Shown here: positions 24,140-33,631 of the stretch, in pieces
Numbering within the stretch: position 1 is the first letter of the stretch
Layout: every line of letters starts with the position of its first letter
Assembly (NCBI GenBank): GCA_039583875.1
Contig: CM077149.1
Coordinates: 24,999,194 to 25,063,193, forward strand
DNA: 64,000 nt
DNA from: Platanthera guangdongensis
Lineage: Eukaryota; Streptophyta; Magnoliopsida; Asparagales; Orchidaceae
Direction of reading: 5' to 3'
Position numbers and translations under genes: made by a program
The notes under the pieces: model-generated
What the model was told of the DNA's origin: nothing
Databases searched by the model: none
Seen by the model: only the letters and a program-made list of their open reading frames with translations

Positions 24140-24697
24140 CCACAATCCTGAACTAAAGAAGTCATTCAACAATGGTGCCACCGCCATTCGATTAGTCAGT
24201 TTGGGGACAAACTGACATAGCAGAAGAAACAGTGTGCCCATATGTAATTCACACCAAGTATATCCAATTTTGACCCTATGATTAGCCTACTTAACCTTAG
24301 GTTCGTACCTTTATATGTCGAACTCCTAAAGTTTTGATGATCCAAGGTACGTAAAACTGTTCTATAAAGTCTTGCGAGATCCCCTAGGGCAAACACTTTT
24401 GTTTATAGCAGATTTTGAATCTAGCAGAGATAGTAGACATGTAGATTCCCTAGGAAAACCACTTGTATTTATAGTAGACTCGAGCTTGGCTGAGATAATA
24501 GATATCGTAAAGTGGTTAGAAGCATATCTTTTGGATGTTCGGACAAGCGTTAAGAGACCGGCTGCATGAGTAATGGAAGCAGGAACCAGCTTCAGGACGA
24601 GGACTGTGAGGAAGAAATTCACCCATTATAAGTATTCTTCCTTAGTATGCCTAAGTTTGTTCCAGGAATCTGGCTTGAGTCTTTACAATTTTGATAC
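24140..24697 (+). other. Collapsed gag region of element B
   Basis: Only about 560 bp lie between the PBS and the protease, and no capsid or zinc-knuckle sequence can be read in any frame. A full gag would need well over 1 kb, so most of it is deleted. Confidence 0.6.
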
Positions 24698-24901
24698 TTG
24701 GGCGTAATGGTTAGTGGGAAATCAGCCTATATTCTATTCGATACCGGTGCCACACGCTCTTTTATGTCGTCAGACTTTGTTAAAGACCTAAAAGGTGTGC
24801 AATACTTCACTAGTATTGCTGGGAGAGTATGCCTCCCAAATGGCTCTGTGATGACCGCAACCGCCAAGTGTGACTTGGATATACTCATTGGAGTAAAGAC
24901 C
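24698..24901 (+). pseudogene. Protease of element B, interrupted by copia 1
   Basis: The frame contains the retropepsin active site ILFDTGATRSFMSS, followed by VCLPNGSVMTA and CDLDILIGV. It is cut at 24901 by the copia 1 LTR. After the insertion (36994 on), the frame resumes with family-typical sequence (MPKFELILGWH), showing that the two pieces were one gene. The open frame continues to 24994, but those residues are LTR-encoded. Confidence 0.85.
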
Positions 24902-26430
24902 TGTTGGAACACCCTATTACTAATTTGGGTCAGGATCACTATATCTATAGGAATATGTGTTTTGACCTCCTGTATAGATTTTAGGTCAAAATAGAATTGA
25001 GTCTAAGGGTCAGTAGGCTAGGATTGGAAGCAGCTCTGAAGACCCAAGTTTTTGTAGTGACTAAGTCCAAATCGTCGAGCTCAGCACGACGTTTCGTCGA
25101 ACTCCGGTCGACGATTGTCTAGCTCAACTTTGGCAGATCGTCGAGCTCCATTCGACGATCGCTGAGCTCAAGCCTCATAAATATCGTCGAGCTCCATTCG
25201 ACGATCGCTGAGCTCAGGTCGACGATTTTGACTCTGAACTGGATCCTTATCTCTGAGCTCAGTTCGACGATCTTTGAGCTCAGATCGACTATTTTCTGCT
25301 GCTTACATCTTTCATTTTCGCTGAGCTCAGCTCGACGATAGCAGAGCTCAGTTCGACGATTTCAGTTGACCTGCGGTATTCTAATTCAAAATCAGATAGA
25401 AGTTATTCTGCATTTAAGTCAGAAGATCTGCCAGCCGTTTTCATTTACTTCTGGAGCAAGTTTCAAGGGATTTTCTAAGGAACAAATCAATGGACTTTCC
25501 TTTAGAACATATTATACAATTAAGGCTGTAATTAATGCAGACCAACGGCTATCTTTGACAGAGCTATTTTCCTATTGAGATTCAGAGAATAAAAGAGAGA
25601 ATGTTTTTGAATCAAAATGAACACAGTTAAGAGAGATTGACAAGAATAGGACACCCCTCAATATACAGAGACTCTGAAAAATATTCTGTCAACAAGAATT
25701 CAGAAGAACACTCATCAAGAGATCAAGCTTTCAAACATTCTTCAGATCTTTTCAGCTCTCAAGTGTTCAAGGCCAACATCATCTCAAGACTCCAGACACT
25801 CAACATTTCAGCTTGCTGAAATCATCATCTACTGGAGATCTATTTTGAAGGCCTATCACCCTCAGCAAAGCTCATCTTCCTGAAGACTTCAAGGACTCAG
25901 GGGGAGCTTTGAAATCAATCCACATAGTCCTCTCAGTTGCTTGAGAAAGAGAAGACTGCCATAACTCTCTCACCCCCAATCTGTAAAGGGTTTTTCAAAC
26001 TCCCTTCAAAAGTTTGAAGTTGGTTTTTGAGCACCTTGTCAAAAGCTCATTGGTGGCAAGACACCTGATCAAAAAATCTGTTTTGGTTTTTGAGCACCTT
26101 ATCAAAAGCTCATTGGTGCCCAGGACACCTGATCAACTCATCCTGCAGTGGATTCCTACCTAGGGTGGTAGAAGAGTGGATGTACCCAAGTTGGGGAACC
26201 ACTATATTTCCTTGTGTCATCTGGTTCTGCATGTTTTCTTTTTGTTTCTGGCCTAGATTTTCTTGTGCTTAATATCTGCATAGCTTAGTTTTATTTCTGC
26301 TTTCCTGCTTACACTCATTACAACAATTGTTGTAAAGCTTTGCAAAAAGTTTTCTTTGTGTTCTCAAAAAGCACCATATACTCTATTCCCCCCCCCCTTT
26401 AGAGTATATCAGATCTAGTTTCCCCTTTCA
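24902..26430 (+). repeat. 5' LTR of copia 1
   Basis: 1529 bp, TGTTGGAACACC...CCCCTTTCA. At 25070-25360 it holds about ten copies or half-copies of the palindrome TCGTCGAGCTC...TTCGACGA, some joined by the perfect palindrome CTGAGCTCAG. A run of ten C residues lies at about 26388-26397, 33 bp before the LTR end. Confidence 0.96.
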
Positions 26431-26432
26431 AT

Positions 26433-26444
26433 TGGTATCAGAGC
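26433..26444 (+). other. Primer binding site of copia 1
   Basis: TGGTATCAGAGC, perfect match to the tRNA-iMet 3' end complement, two bases after the LTR. Confidence 0.93.
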
Positions 26445-26563
26445 CAGGTTGGTTAAACATACCATATCTGTTTGGTTGTACAGGCTAACACCTGAACCCC
26501 AAAGATCCCAAACTAGATCCTTCTTTTATTTTCTTTTTATATTAGATTTAGCTTGCACAAATC

Positions 26564-28639
26564 ATGGCCCAGAACAAGGATTATGCTAGCACCAGACCTC
26601 CAGTGTGCAATCTATAAAAGTTTGCACTTTGGAAGGCAAGGATTAAACTCTACATGAATTCAATTGACGAAGATATTTTTAATTCTGTTTTGACAGTGTG
26701 CCCAAGACCTCCAGAGAGCACAAGCACAAATGTTGTTCCACCTCCATCAGGAACAGATGCTGACATTAAAAGATGGAAAGTAGCTGATGCCAAGGCAATG
26801 AACATTCTAGCTCAGACAATGTCAGATGACATTTTTCAGAAGGTAGCTGAATGTAATTCAGCCAAGGAGATCTGGGACAAGCTTTCAGAAATTGTCTCTG
26901 GCTCAGCTGATGAGAGAAAGGACAGAAGATCTCATCTCATCTCCCAATATGAGAACTTCAAGAAGGGAGAAACTGAGTCAGTGGGAGACATGTACAATAG
27001 ATTGAGTCTAATTGTCAGTGAACTGAGGACATTAGATAAAGAAATCTCACTGACAGAACTCAATGACAAGATCCTAATGTGCTTCCCCAGCACTTGGGAT
27101 TCAAGAATCTGGCCAATTAAAGATGCCAGAAGCCTAAATGAGATTACCACTGAAGCCTTGTTGGGTAAGCTCAAATCTTATGAGCTACTCATCAAGAACA
27201 GAGAAGAAGAACAAAAGGCTGCTTCTCCAGCCACAAGAAAGGAGAAGACTATTGCATTCAAGGCAGCTGAGGATCTGCCTGAAGAAAAGGCCACAAGCAA
27301 TGATGAACTTCTCAGCCTGTTGGCCAAAAGATTCTATAAGATGGCCAGAAAGGACTTCAGAAGAAGATCATACAAGGAGCAAGATAAGCCAAGGTATGAC
27401 AAGTCCACTGGCAATAGCAAAGACATTATTTGCTTTGGTTGCAGGAAACCAGGGCATATGGTTCCTGACTGTCCAGAAAACAAGAACAAGGACAGGAGGG
27501 ACAGAAAAGAAAGAAGAAAGGAGAAGGACTCCAAAAGGCATGGAAATAACAAACCTTCCACCAGCAAAAATAAGCACACAAGGAAAGGATTTGTTGCTGA
27601 ATCCTGGAGTGAGACTGAAGAGGAGTCACAGGCCTCTTCCAGCTCAAGTGATGATGAGGATGATGCAGAGGAAAAAGAATTCTGCATGATGGCAATCAAT
27701 GCCTCTCAACACAACTCAGAGGAAGAGGAGTCAGAGTCAGACTCAGAAACTCAACCTGAAGAAGATCAGGTAATCAACTCTTTTGATTTCACTTCAGAAG
27801 ATTTTAAACTTGAATTTAAAGCACTATGTTTAGACCTGCTAAAGTCTGAGAAAGAGATCATCTCTCTCAGAAATCAATTGTCTGAACACAATGCTTTAAA
27901 ATCAGAAAACCTCAAGCTCTCTCAGGAGTTGGAGAACCATAGGGAACAGATAGCTTCACTGAAGAGTGAACTCTCTGAGGCCAAGAAGCTTGAAGAATCT
28001 CTCAATGGGAGAAGCATCAAGCTGATGGACATCACAAGCACAGTGAACTCAAGATTCAACAGCATACTGGGCTTGGGTGCCTCATCCAGCCAACCTATTG
28101 TTCTAACAACCCCTATCAAGTTCATTTCTGACAAGGGAAAGGGAGTTGTAGAGGTTGCCAGGAAAAATTCTGATCTGCCTCAGAAAACTAAAGTCCAGTA
28201 CAAATCGTCGAACGGAGATCGACGATCGCCGAATGAAGATCGACGATCGCCGAACGCAGCTCGACGATCTCAGGACAAATCGTCGAACGCTGATCGACGA
28301 TCTAAGCCAAGATCGTCGAACGCTGGTCGACGATCCCATATACCTGACCTCAGCCATAGTCGACCGTCGAACGGAGCTCGACGATCTGACCCAAGATCGT
28401 CGAACTCAGCTCCAAGATCGTCGAACAGAGGTCAGAGCTCTGGAAACTTTTTCAATGGCAAGTCAAAGTTGAATCCTGAGGGTTCTGCATCCCAAATCTA
28501 TAACCCTTATACTGAATGGATGTTACCTCCAAGGAGATATCACCCTGAAGGATATAAGAGTCAGCCAGGGATGTCTTTCATTTCTGAATTTAAAGGTTAT
28601 CAACCTAGGCCCAAGGTAAACTGGGTCAAAAACAAGTGA
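26564..28639 (+). pseudogene. Gag of copia 1, with an early nonsense codon
   Basis: ATG at 26564 begins a frame identical in its first 17 codons to the gag start of copia 2, but codon 18 is TAA (26615-26617) where copia 2 has TCT. The frame is then open to TGA at 28637-28639; translation could restart at Met 26654 (661 aa). Seen in order: the copia capsid region (YENFKKGETESVGDMYNRL, MCFPSTWD), a CCHC zinc knuckle CFGCRKPGHMVPDC (27430-27471), an acidic Ser/Glu stretch, a heptad-rich coiled coil (about 27840-28020), and an Arg/Ser-rich tail (28200-28436) encoded by the same palindromes as the LTR. Gag forms the virus-like particle in this family. Whether the restarted protein works is unknown. 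Confidence 0.88.
28200..28436 (+). repeat. Palindrome array within gag coding sequence
   Basis: About seven copies of TCGTCGAACG.AG.TCGACGAT, each encoding variants of SSN-x-x-RRS. The DNA palindrome matches the LTR and spacer versions. The equivalent array in copia 2 gag is 46893-47075. Confidence 0.88.
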
Positions 28640-28655
28640 ATTGCTTAATGTGCAG
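28616..28655 (+). other. 40-nt GT...AG interval at the gag/pol junction
   Basis: Begins GTAAAC after AAG and ends GTGCAG before GTGAAG. It contains the gag stop (TGA) and its length shifts the frame by one; removing it would join gag to pol in frame. Copia 2 has an interval of the same length and ends at 46669-46708. At 40 nt it is below usual plant intron size, so use as an intron is speculative. Confidence 0.4.
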
Positions 28656-31600
28656 GTGAAGACCTATCCAACATCTAACCAGCAATGGTATTTGGATAGT
28701 GGATGCTCAAAGCACGTGACAGGGAACAAGGACAACCTCAATTCCTTTAAAGCCAAGCTTGGACCCAAAGTTATCTTTGGTGACTCCAACTTTGGACAAA
28801 CTAAAGGATATGGAGCAGTCCAGATTGGTTCTGTAACCTTCAAGAAGGTAGCATATGTGGAAGGACTGAAGCACAACCTAATCAGTATCAGTCAGCTATG
28901 TGATGAAGGCTACCAGGTGACCTTCAGCAAAACTCTATGCAAGATCAAGTCAGAGGACAACACCACTGTGTTGACAGGTAAAAGGAAAGGTAACATCTAC
29001 CTTGTAGATTTTCTTTCAACTTCTATAGATATCTGCTTATTCAATTCAGTTTATAGACCAAATGTTTTATGGCATAAGAGACTAGGACATCTAAACCTTA
29101 GAACTATTGCTAGGCTCTCCAAGGACAATCTTGTTAGAGGACTACCTTCTGGCCCCTACAAGAAGGAAGGACTCTGCAAGGCCTGTCAATTAGGCAAGCA
29201 AACTAAAAACAGTTTTAAGTCACTTAATAAGAGTGATTCACCTAGGATATTGTATCTGTTACACATGGATCTATTTGGACCCATCACAGTACAAAGCCTA
29301 GGAGGGAAATCCTACACTTTGGTGATTGTAGATGACTTCTCTAGATTCACTTGGGTGTTCTTTCTAAGGAAGAAGTCTGATAACTTTAAGTGTCTGACAG
29401 AGTTTCTCAAATGCATAAAGATTGAGTTCAATACTCACATTGCCCTGATCAGAAGTGATCATGGGACAGAGTTTGATTCTCTTCTTATGCAAGAGTTCTG
29501 TCAGAGTGAAGGGATCAGGCATACTTTCTCAGCTCCTAGAACTCCTCAACAAAATGGGGTAGCTGAAAGGAAAAATAGAACCCTTATTGAATCTGCCACT
29601 ACATTGTTGTCAGATGCTCATCTACCTCTATCCTTTTGGGCAGAGGCAGTGAACACCTCCAACTATGTGCTGAACAGAAGCCTGATACATAAACTGAAGG
29701 GAAAGACTCCCTATGAATTACTCAAAGGGAAGAAACCTAAAGTTGACTATTTCAAAATTTTTGGTTGCATTTGCTATATTCACAATAATGATAAGAAACA
29801 TCTAGCAAAATTTCAAGCCAAAGCTGATGAAGGAGTGTTTCTGGGATACTCCATGATCAGCAAGGCCTATAGGGTTTATAATAAATCATCATTGAAAATT
29901 GAGGAATCTGTTCATGTTTCTTTTGATGAAACTAACATGTCTTCCAAGGAGAAGGTTTCTTCTACCATAGAACCATTGCAGGAACACACTCTAGTTGAAG
30001 ATATGAACAAGCTACAGGTTGCTCAAGAGGATGAAAGCAGTGAAGATGAGAGCAATGCTCAACATATTGAAACTCAACCTGAAGAGCCAGTTGTTGTACC
30101 ACAAGAGGAAACAACAGCACAGGTTGGTGAACAATCAACACCCCCTGTTGATTTAGTAACATCAAGAGACCATCCAATTTCCCAGATAATTGGAGAACTC
30201 TCAGCTGGTGTGCAAACCAGAAATCAGGTCAACCAAAACCTGTTGCACACCTGCTTCCTTTCTCAAATTGAACCTCAGTCCATTCAAGATGCAGAGCAAG
30301 ATCCACACTGGATCATTGCCATGCAAGAGGAGTTGCATCAATTTGAGAGAAACAAAGTATGGGAACTAGTGCCAAAGCCTAAGGATCATTCCATTGTTGG
30401 AACAAAATGGGTATTCAGAAACAAACTGGATGATCAAGGAGTAATAATAAGGAACAAGGCAAGGCTAGTTGCCCAAGGATATTCTCAAGAAGAAGGAATT
30501 GACTACGACCAGACCTTTGCACCTGTTGCAAGACTAGAAGCCATCAGGATATTCTTAGCTTATGCAGCTCACAAAGGCTTCAAGGTTTATCAGATGGATG
30601 TCAAGAGTGCCTTCTTAAATGGAGACATCAAAGAGGAAGTCTATGTCAGACAACCTCCAGGTTTTATCTCTCCAACTCATCCTGATTTTGTTTATAGATT
30701 AAATAAAGCATTATATGGTCTCAAGCAAGCTCCTAGAGCATGGTATGAGACCCTAGCATGCTTTCTCTTGGAAAATGGTTTTATAAGGGGTAGAGTAGAC
30801 CAAACTCTTTTCATTAGAACCCATAAGTCCCATACCCTTCTAGTACAAATCTATGTGGATGATATCATTTTTGGCTCTACTGACTCAAAACTGTGCAGAA
30901 GGTTTTCCAACCTAATGCATTCCAAATTTGAGATGAGTAGCATGGGTGAGCTATCCTTCTTCCTAGGATTGCAAGTCAAACAACATGCTGAGGGCATCTT
31001 TATTTCTCAAACCAAATATGCTAATGAGCTGGTTAAGAAATTTGGGATGTCTGAGGCATCTTGTATGAAAACACCCATGCCTACCAATGCTGTATTGGAT
31101 GCTGATGAACATGGGAAACCTGTTGATCAGACAACATATAGGGCAATGATTGGCTCTTTACTGTATCTTACAGGTAGTAGACCAGATATAATGTTTGCTA
31201 CATGTATATGTGTCAGATTCCAAGTTAGCCCTAGAGAGTCACACCTCACATTAGTAAAGAGGATTCTCAGGTATGTTAAAAGTTGTCCAAATCTAGGTCT
31301 CTGGTATCCAAAAGATTCAGCATTTGAGTTAACTGGATTCTCTGATGCTGATTATGCTGGATGCAGAATTGACAGGAAAAGCACCAGTGGAACTTGTCAG
31401 TTCCTTGGTGATAGACTTGTCTCCTGGTTTTGCAAGAAACAAACATCTGTGTCAACCTCAACTGCTGAAGCTGAATATATGGCTGCAGGCAGTTATTGTT
31501 CACAAATACTGTGGATTCAAAATCAACTCCTAGACTATGGTTACAACTTAGAGAAGTCAAAAATCTTTTGTGACAATACAAGTGCTATCTCCATAGCTCA

Positions 31601-31805
31601 AAATCCAGTCCTCCATAGTAGGACAAAACATATAGAGATTAGGCATCATTTCTTAAGGGATAATGTTGAAAAGAACAAAATTGAATTGCAGTATATTCCA
31701 ACTGATTTACAAAGGGGAGATATTTTCACCAAGCCTTTGGATGAAAAGAAACATACTTTCTTCCTAAATCAGTTAGGAATGTTAGATGGAGGAAGTCTTA
31801 AATAA
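28641..31805 (+). CDS. pol: Pol polyprotein of copia 1 (protease, integrase, RT, RNase H)
   Basis: This 1054-codon open frame lies in the +1 frame relative to gag. The first codon is TTG and no ATG is nearby, so it is probably expressed as a gag-pol fusion. In order: protease active site [12 protein letters not shown] (about residues 17-28), pre-integrase zinc region [13 protein letters not shown] (about 144), integrase with [15 protein letters not shown] and [12 protein letters not shown] (the D-D-E set, about 210-310), RT with [29 protein letters not shown] and catalytic YVDDIIFGS (about 738), and RNase H with [20 protein letters not shown] and HIEIRHHF. All expected motifs are present with no internal stop. 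The end [17 protein letters not shown] is typical of the SIRE lineage. Confidence 0.95.
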   Translation: MLNVQVKTYPTSNQQWYLDSGCSKHVTGNKDNLNSFKAKLGPKVIFGDSNFGQTKGYGAVQIGSVTFKKVAYVEGLKHNLISISQLCDEGYQVTFSKTLCKIKSEDNTTVLTGKRKGNIYLVDFLSTSIDICLFNSVYRPNVLWHKRLGHLNLRTIARLSKDNLVRGLPSGPYKKEGLCKACQLGKQTKNSFKSLNKSDSPRILYLLHMDLFGPITVQSLGGKSYTLVIVDDFSRFTWVFFLRKKSDNFKCLTEFLKCIKIEFNTHIALIRSDHGTEFDSLLMQEFCQSEGIRHTFSAPRTPQQNGVAERKNRTLIESATTLLSDAHLPLSFWAEAVNTSNYVLNRSLIHKLKGKTPYELLKGKKPKVDYFKIFGCICYIHNNDKKHLAKFQAKADEGVFLGYSMISKAYRVYNKSSLKIEESVHVSFDETNMSSKEKVSSTIEPLQEHTLVEDMNKLQVAQEDESSEDESNAQHIETQPEEPVVVPQEETTAQVGEQSTPPVDLVTSRDHPISQIIGELSAGVQTRNQVNQNLLHTCFLSQIEPQSIQDAEQDPHWIIAMQEELHQFERNKVWELVPKPKDHSIVGTKWVFRNKLDDQGVIIRNKARLVAQGYSQEEGIDYDQTFAPVARLEAIRIFLAYAAHKGFKVYQMDVKSAFLNGDIKEEVYVRQPPGFISPTHPDFVYRLNKALYGLKQAPRAWYETLACFLLENGFIRGRVDQTLFIRTHKSHTLLVQIYVDDIIFGSTDSKLCRRFSNLMHSKFEMSSMGELSFFLGLQVKQHAEGIFISQTKYANELVKKFGMSEASCMKTPMPTNAVLDADEHGKPVDQTTYRAMIGSLLYLTGSRPDIMFATCICVRFQVSPRESHLTLVKRILRYVKSCPNLGLWYPKDSAFELTGFSDADYAGCRIDRKSTSGTCQFLGDRLVSWFCKKQTSVSTSTAEAEYMAAGSYCSQILWIQNQLLDYGYNLEKSKIFCDNTSAISIAQNPVLHSRTKHIEIRHHFLRDNVEKNKIELQYIPTDLQRGDIFTKPLDEKKHTFFLNQLGMLDGGSLK

Positions 31806-32296
31806 TACTCAAGATTTTGAAAGCTCAAAATGGACCAAGACTAGGCAAAATTCTGATTTTCCTTAGTGTCTAGGATTTCTCTGATCTCTGAACTGCGCTC
31901 GACGATTTCCCCACAGATCGTCGAACGGAGTTCGACGATTTCCTGAATCGTCGAACTGAGTTCAGCGCCCCTCAGACAGCATGAACTGTCTCCTTCGGTC
32001 AACGATCGTCGAACGACGCTCGACGATTTTGTTCACTGAACGATCGTCGAACGGAGCTCGACGCCTTTCCAGATCGTCGAACGGAGATCGACGATTTTGG
32101 AGTCTCTTCAGATTCCTTTAGAAGCCTCGATCGTCGAACTGAGTTCAACGATCTTTCCTTTTCTGCGTCGAACCCTAATATAAAACTCTTTTTTCGCCGT
32201 CGTTCTCTCTTGCGCTTTCAATTTCTCTGCAAACTTTTCTTCCCTCCAAACAGTTCTACACTTGGTCGTTTTGTTTGTTGATTTTTTGTAGGTACC
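31806..32296 (+). other. Pol/ORF3 spacer with palindromes and a splice-acceptor-like site
   Basis: Non-coding. At 31895-32155 it repeats TCGTCGAACGGAG.TCGACGA several times. Its end is a T-rich tract followed by TTTTTTGTAG|G (AG at 32290-32291), five bases before ATGG of ORF3. Copia 2 has the same arrangement at 43094-43125. This suggests ORF3 could be made from a spliced RNA, which is inference. Confidence 0.6.
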
Positions 32297-33631
32297 ATGG
32301 CCGTTTCTGTTGCTGTGCTCGCTGCCATGAAATTTGATGCCGGCTTTGACATCGATTTCGATTCCTTCAACACAACCGATCAAATCTTCCAAGATATTCT
32401 CACCTTATTCAAAGATCAGCAATTAACTGCCTTGATGACAACCAGAATCAAACTTGCATCTGATGAGATTAAAGAATGTGTTTACACTGCCCACAACCTT
32501 GACACAAACACCATAGTTGGTTCCATTGGTGGCACCCAGGTACCTCTGACTCCAGCAGTATTGACAGAAGTTTTTGGCTTCAGGAATGGTGAAGATTCTG
32601 CTGACCTTTCTGGAGAAGAGTTTGCTGATGTTCTTGCCAGGATGGGTCATCCTGAGGGGAACCCTAGCAAGCTGTTTAAGAGAAACCTGTCTGTGGAATA
32701 CAGGTTTTTGGCTGATGTAGTAGGCAAGGTCCTTTTGGCCAAGCATTCTGCTCATGATACAATCTCCAGATACCAGCTCTGCCTTATGGGAGCTCTTGTG
32801 GACAGGAAAAGCTTGAACTGGGGAGAAGTATTCTTTGACTTGTTGAAGAAAAAGATAAATAAGACTTTTGTGAATTTTGGAAGAATACTGGGAATCTTCC
32901 TCCAGGCTAAATGCCCTACCCTGCTAGTCTCCTCTGGAGTGCACATAAATGCCTCCAAGAGACTCACCTGTGCCCTTTTTGGCAAATGGGACAGGCAAAT
33001 CTCCAAGCCCAGCAGGCCCTCTTCTTCTGGCCCTTCAGGCACCAGGACTCTAAGAGTCACTCCACCACAGGCCTCTGCCCCTGCAGAGGACCTGCCTGCT
33101 AGTGCTGCTGCTTCCCCTCCTCCAAGCCCAACCCTACAAATTCCATCCACCACTCCAGCAACCTCCACCATTACCATTTCCAGCCCATCTCCAACATCTA
33201 TTCCATCACCAGCAGACCTCTTCCACCCCCTATTCTCCTATCCCCCACCAGCTGTCACCTCATCCCCATCCATTCCCTCCTTCACACTTCTGGATGAATC
33301 CTATATGGATAATTCCCCCTCCTCTCCTCCAGAATTTCCCTCCACCTCAACAACTTCTTTCCAAGACCTTCTCCATCATATCCTTGACCAACCATCCTTC
33401 CCTCCATCCATTTCTATACCCTTGTCCTCCATCTCCACATTTCCCACACCTCAGCCCTCTATCCCTTCACCCTCCAGCCCTCCACCTCCAGCTTCCTCAG
33501 CCATCCCAATGCCCTCTACCTCTGCTCCTCTCATTGAGCATGTAGATCTCCCAGCCCTTGCTGATCAGTTATATGAGCTCCTTGCACCTAGGCTCTCCCT
33601 TCTCATGGAGGCCTCCTTAGCTCCTCTGTAA
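32297..33631 (+). CDS. ORF3 (positional 'env-like' ORF) of copia 1, N-terminal part, 444 aa
   Basis: The ATG at 32297 has a good context (accATGG). Residues 1-230 form a compact-looking domain (AAMKFDAGFDIDFDSF, VPLTPAVLTEVFGF, SKRLTCALFGKWDR), conserved in copia 2. After that comes a long Pro/Ser-rich region of low complexity. I see no signal peptide or membrane helix, so the envelope label rests only on its position after pol, as in SIRE1. It ends at TAA (33629-33631), and the same frame continues for another 548 codons, so this is the first part of one longer ORF. Function unknown. Confidence 0.75.
   Translation: MAVSVAVLAAMKFDAGFDIDFDSFNTTDQIFQDILTLFKDQQLTALMTTRIKLASDEIKECVYTAHNLDTNTIVGSIGGTQVPLTPAVLTEVFGFRNGEDSADLSGEEFADVLARMGHPEGNPSKLFKRNLSVEYRFLADVVGKVLLAKHSAHDTISRYQLCLMGALVDRKSLNWGEVFFDLLKKKINKTFVNFGRILGIFLQAKCPTLLVSSGVHINASKRLTCALFGKWDRQISKPSRPSSSGPSGTRTLRVTPPQASAPAEDLPASAAASPPPSPTLQIPSTTPATSTITISSPSPTSIPSPADLFHPLFSYPPPAVTSSPSIPSFTLLDESYMDNSPSSPPEFPSTSTTSFQDLLHHILDQPSFPPSISIPLSSISTFPTPQPSIPSPSSPPPPASSAIPMPSTSAPLIEHVDLPALADQLYELLAPRLSLLMEASLAPL

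Noticed and set aside
23847..24215. 122-aa plus-strand ORF rich in hydrophobic residues
   Set aside because: It lies at the end of element B's LTR; the second LTR copy (63180-63480) does not keep the frame, so it is not a gene.
25070..25360. Repeat-spacer look reminiscent of a CRISPR array
   Set aside because: Spacing is irregular, copies vary, the repeats are in LTRs of plant retrotransposons and also in gag coding sequence; no cas genes.
28623..28639. Classical -1 slippery heptamer at the gag/pol junction
   Set aside because: Only five A residues are present and pol is in the +1 frame, so the standard -1 signal does not apply.
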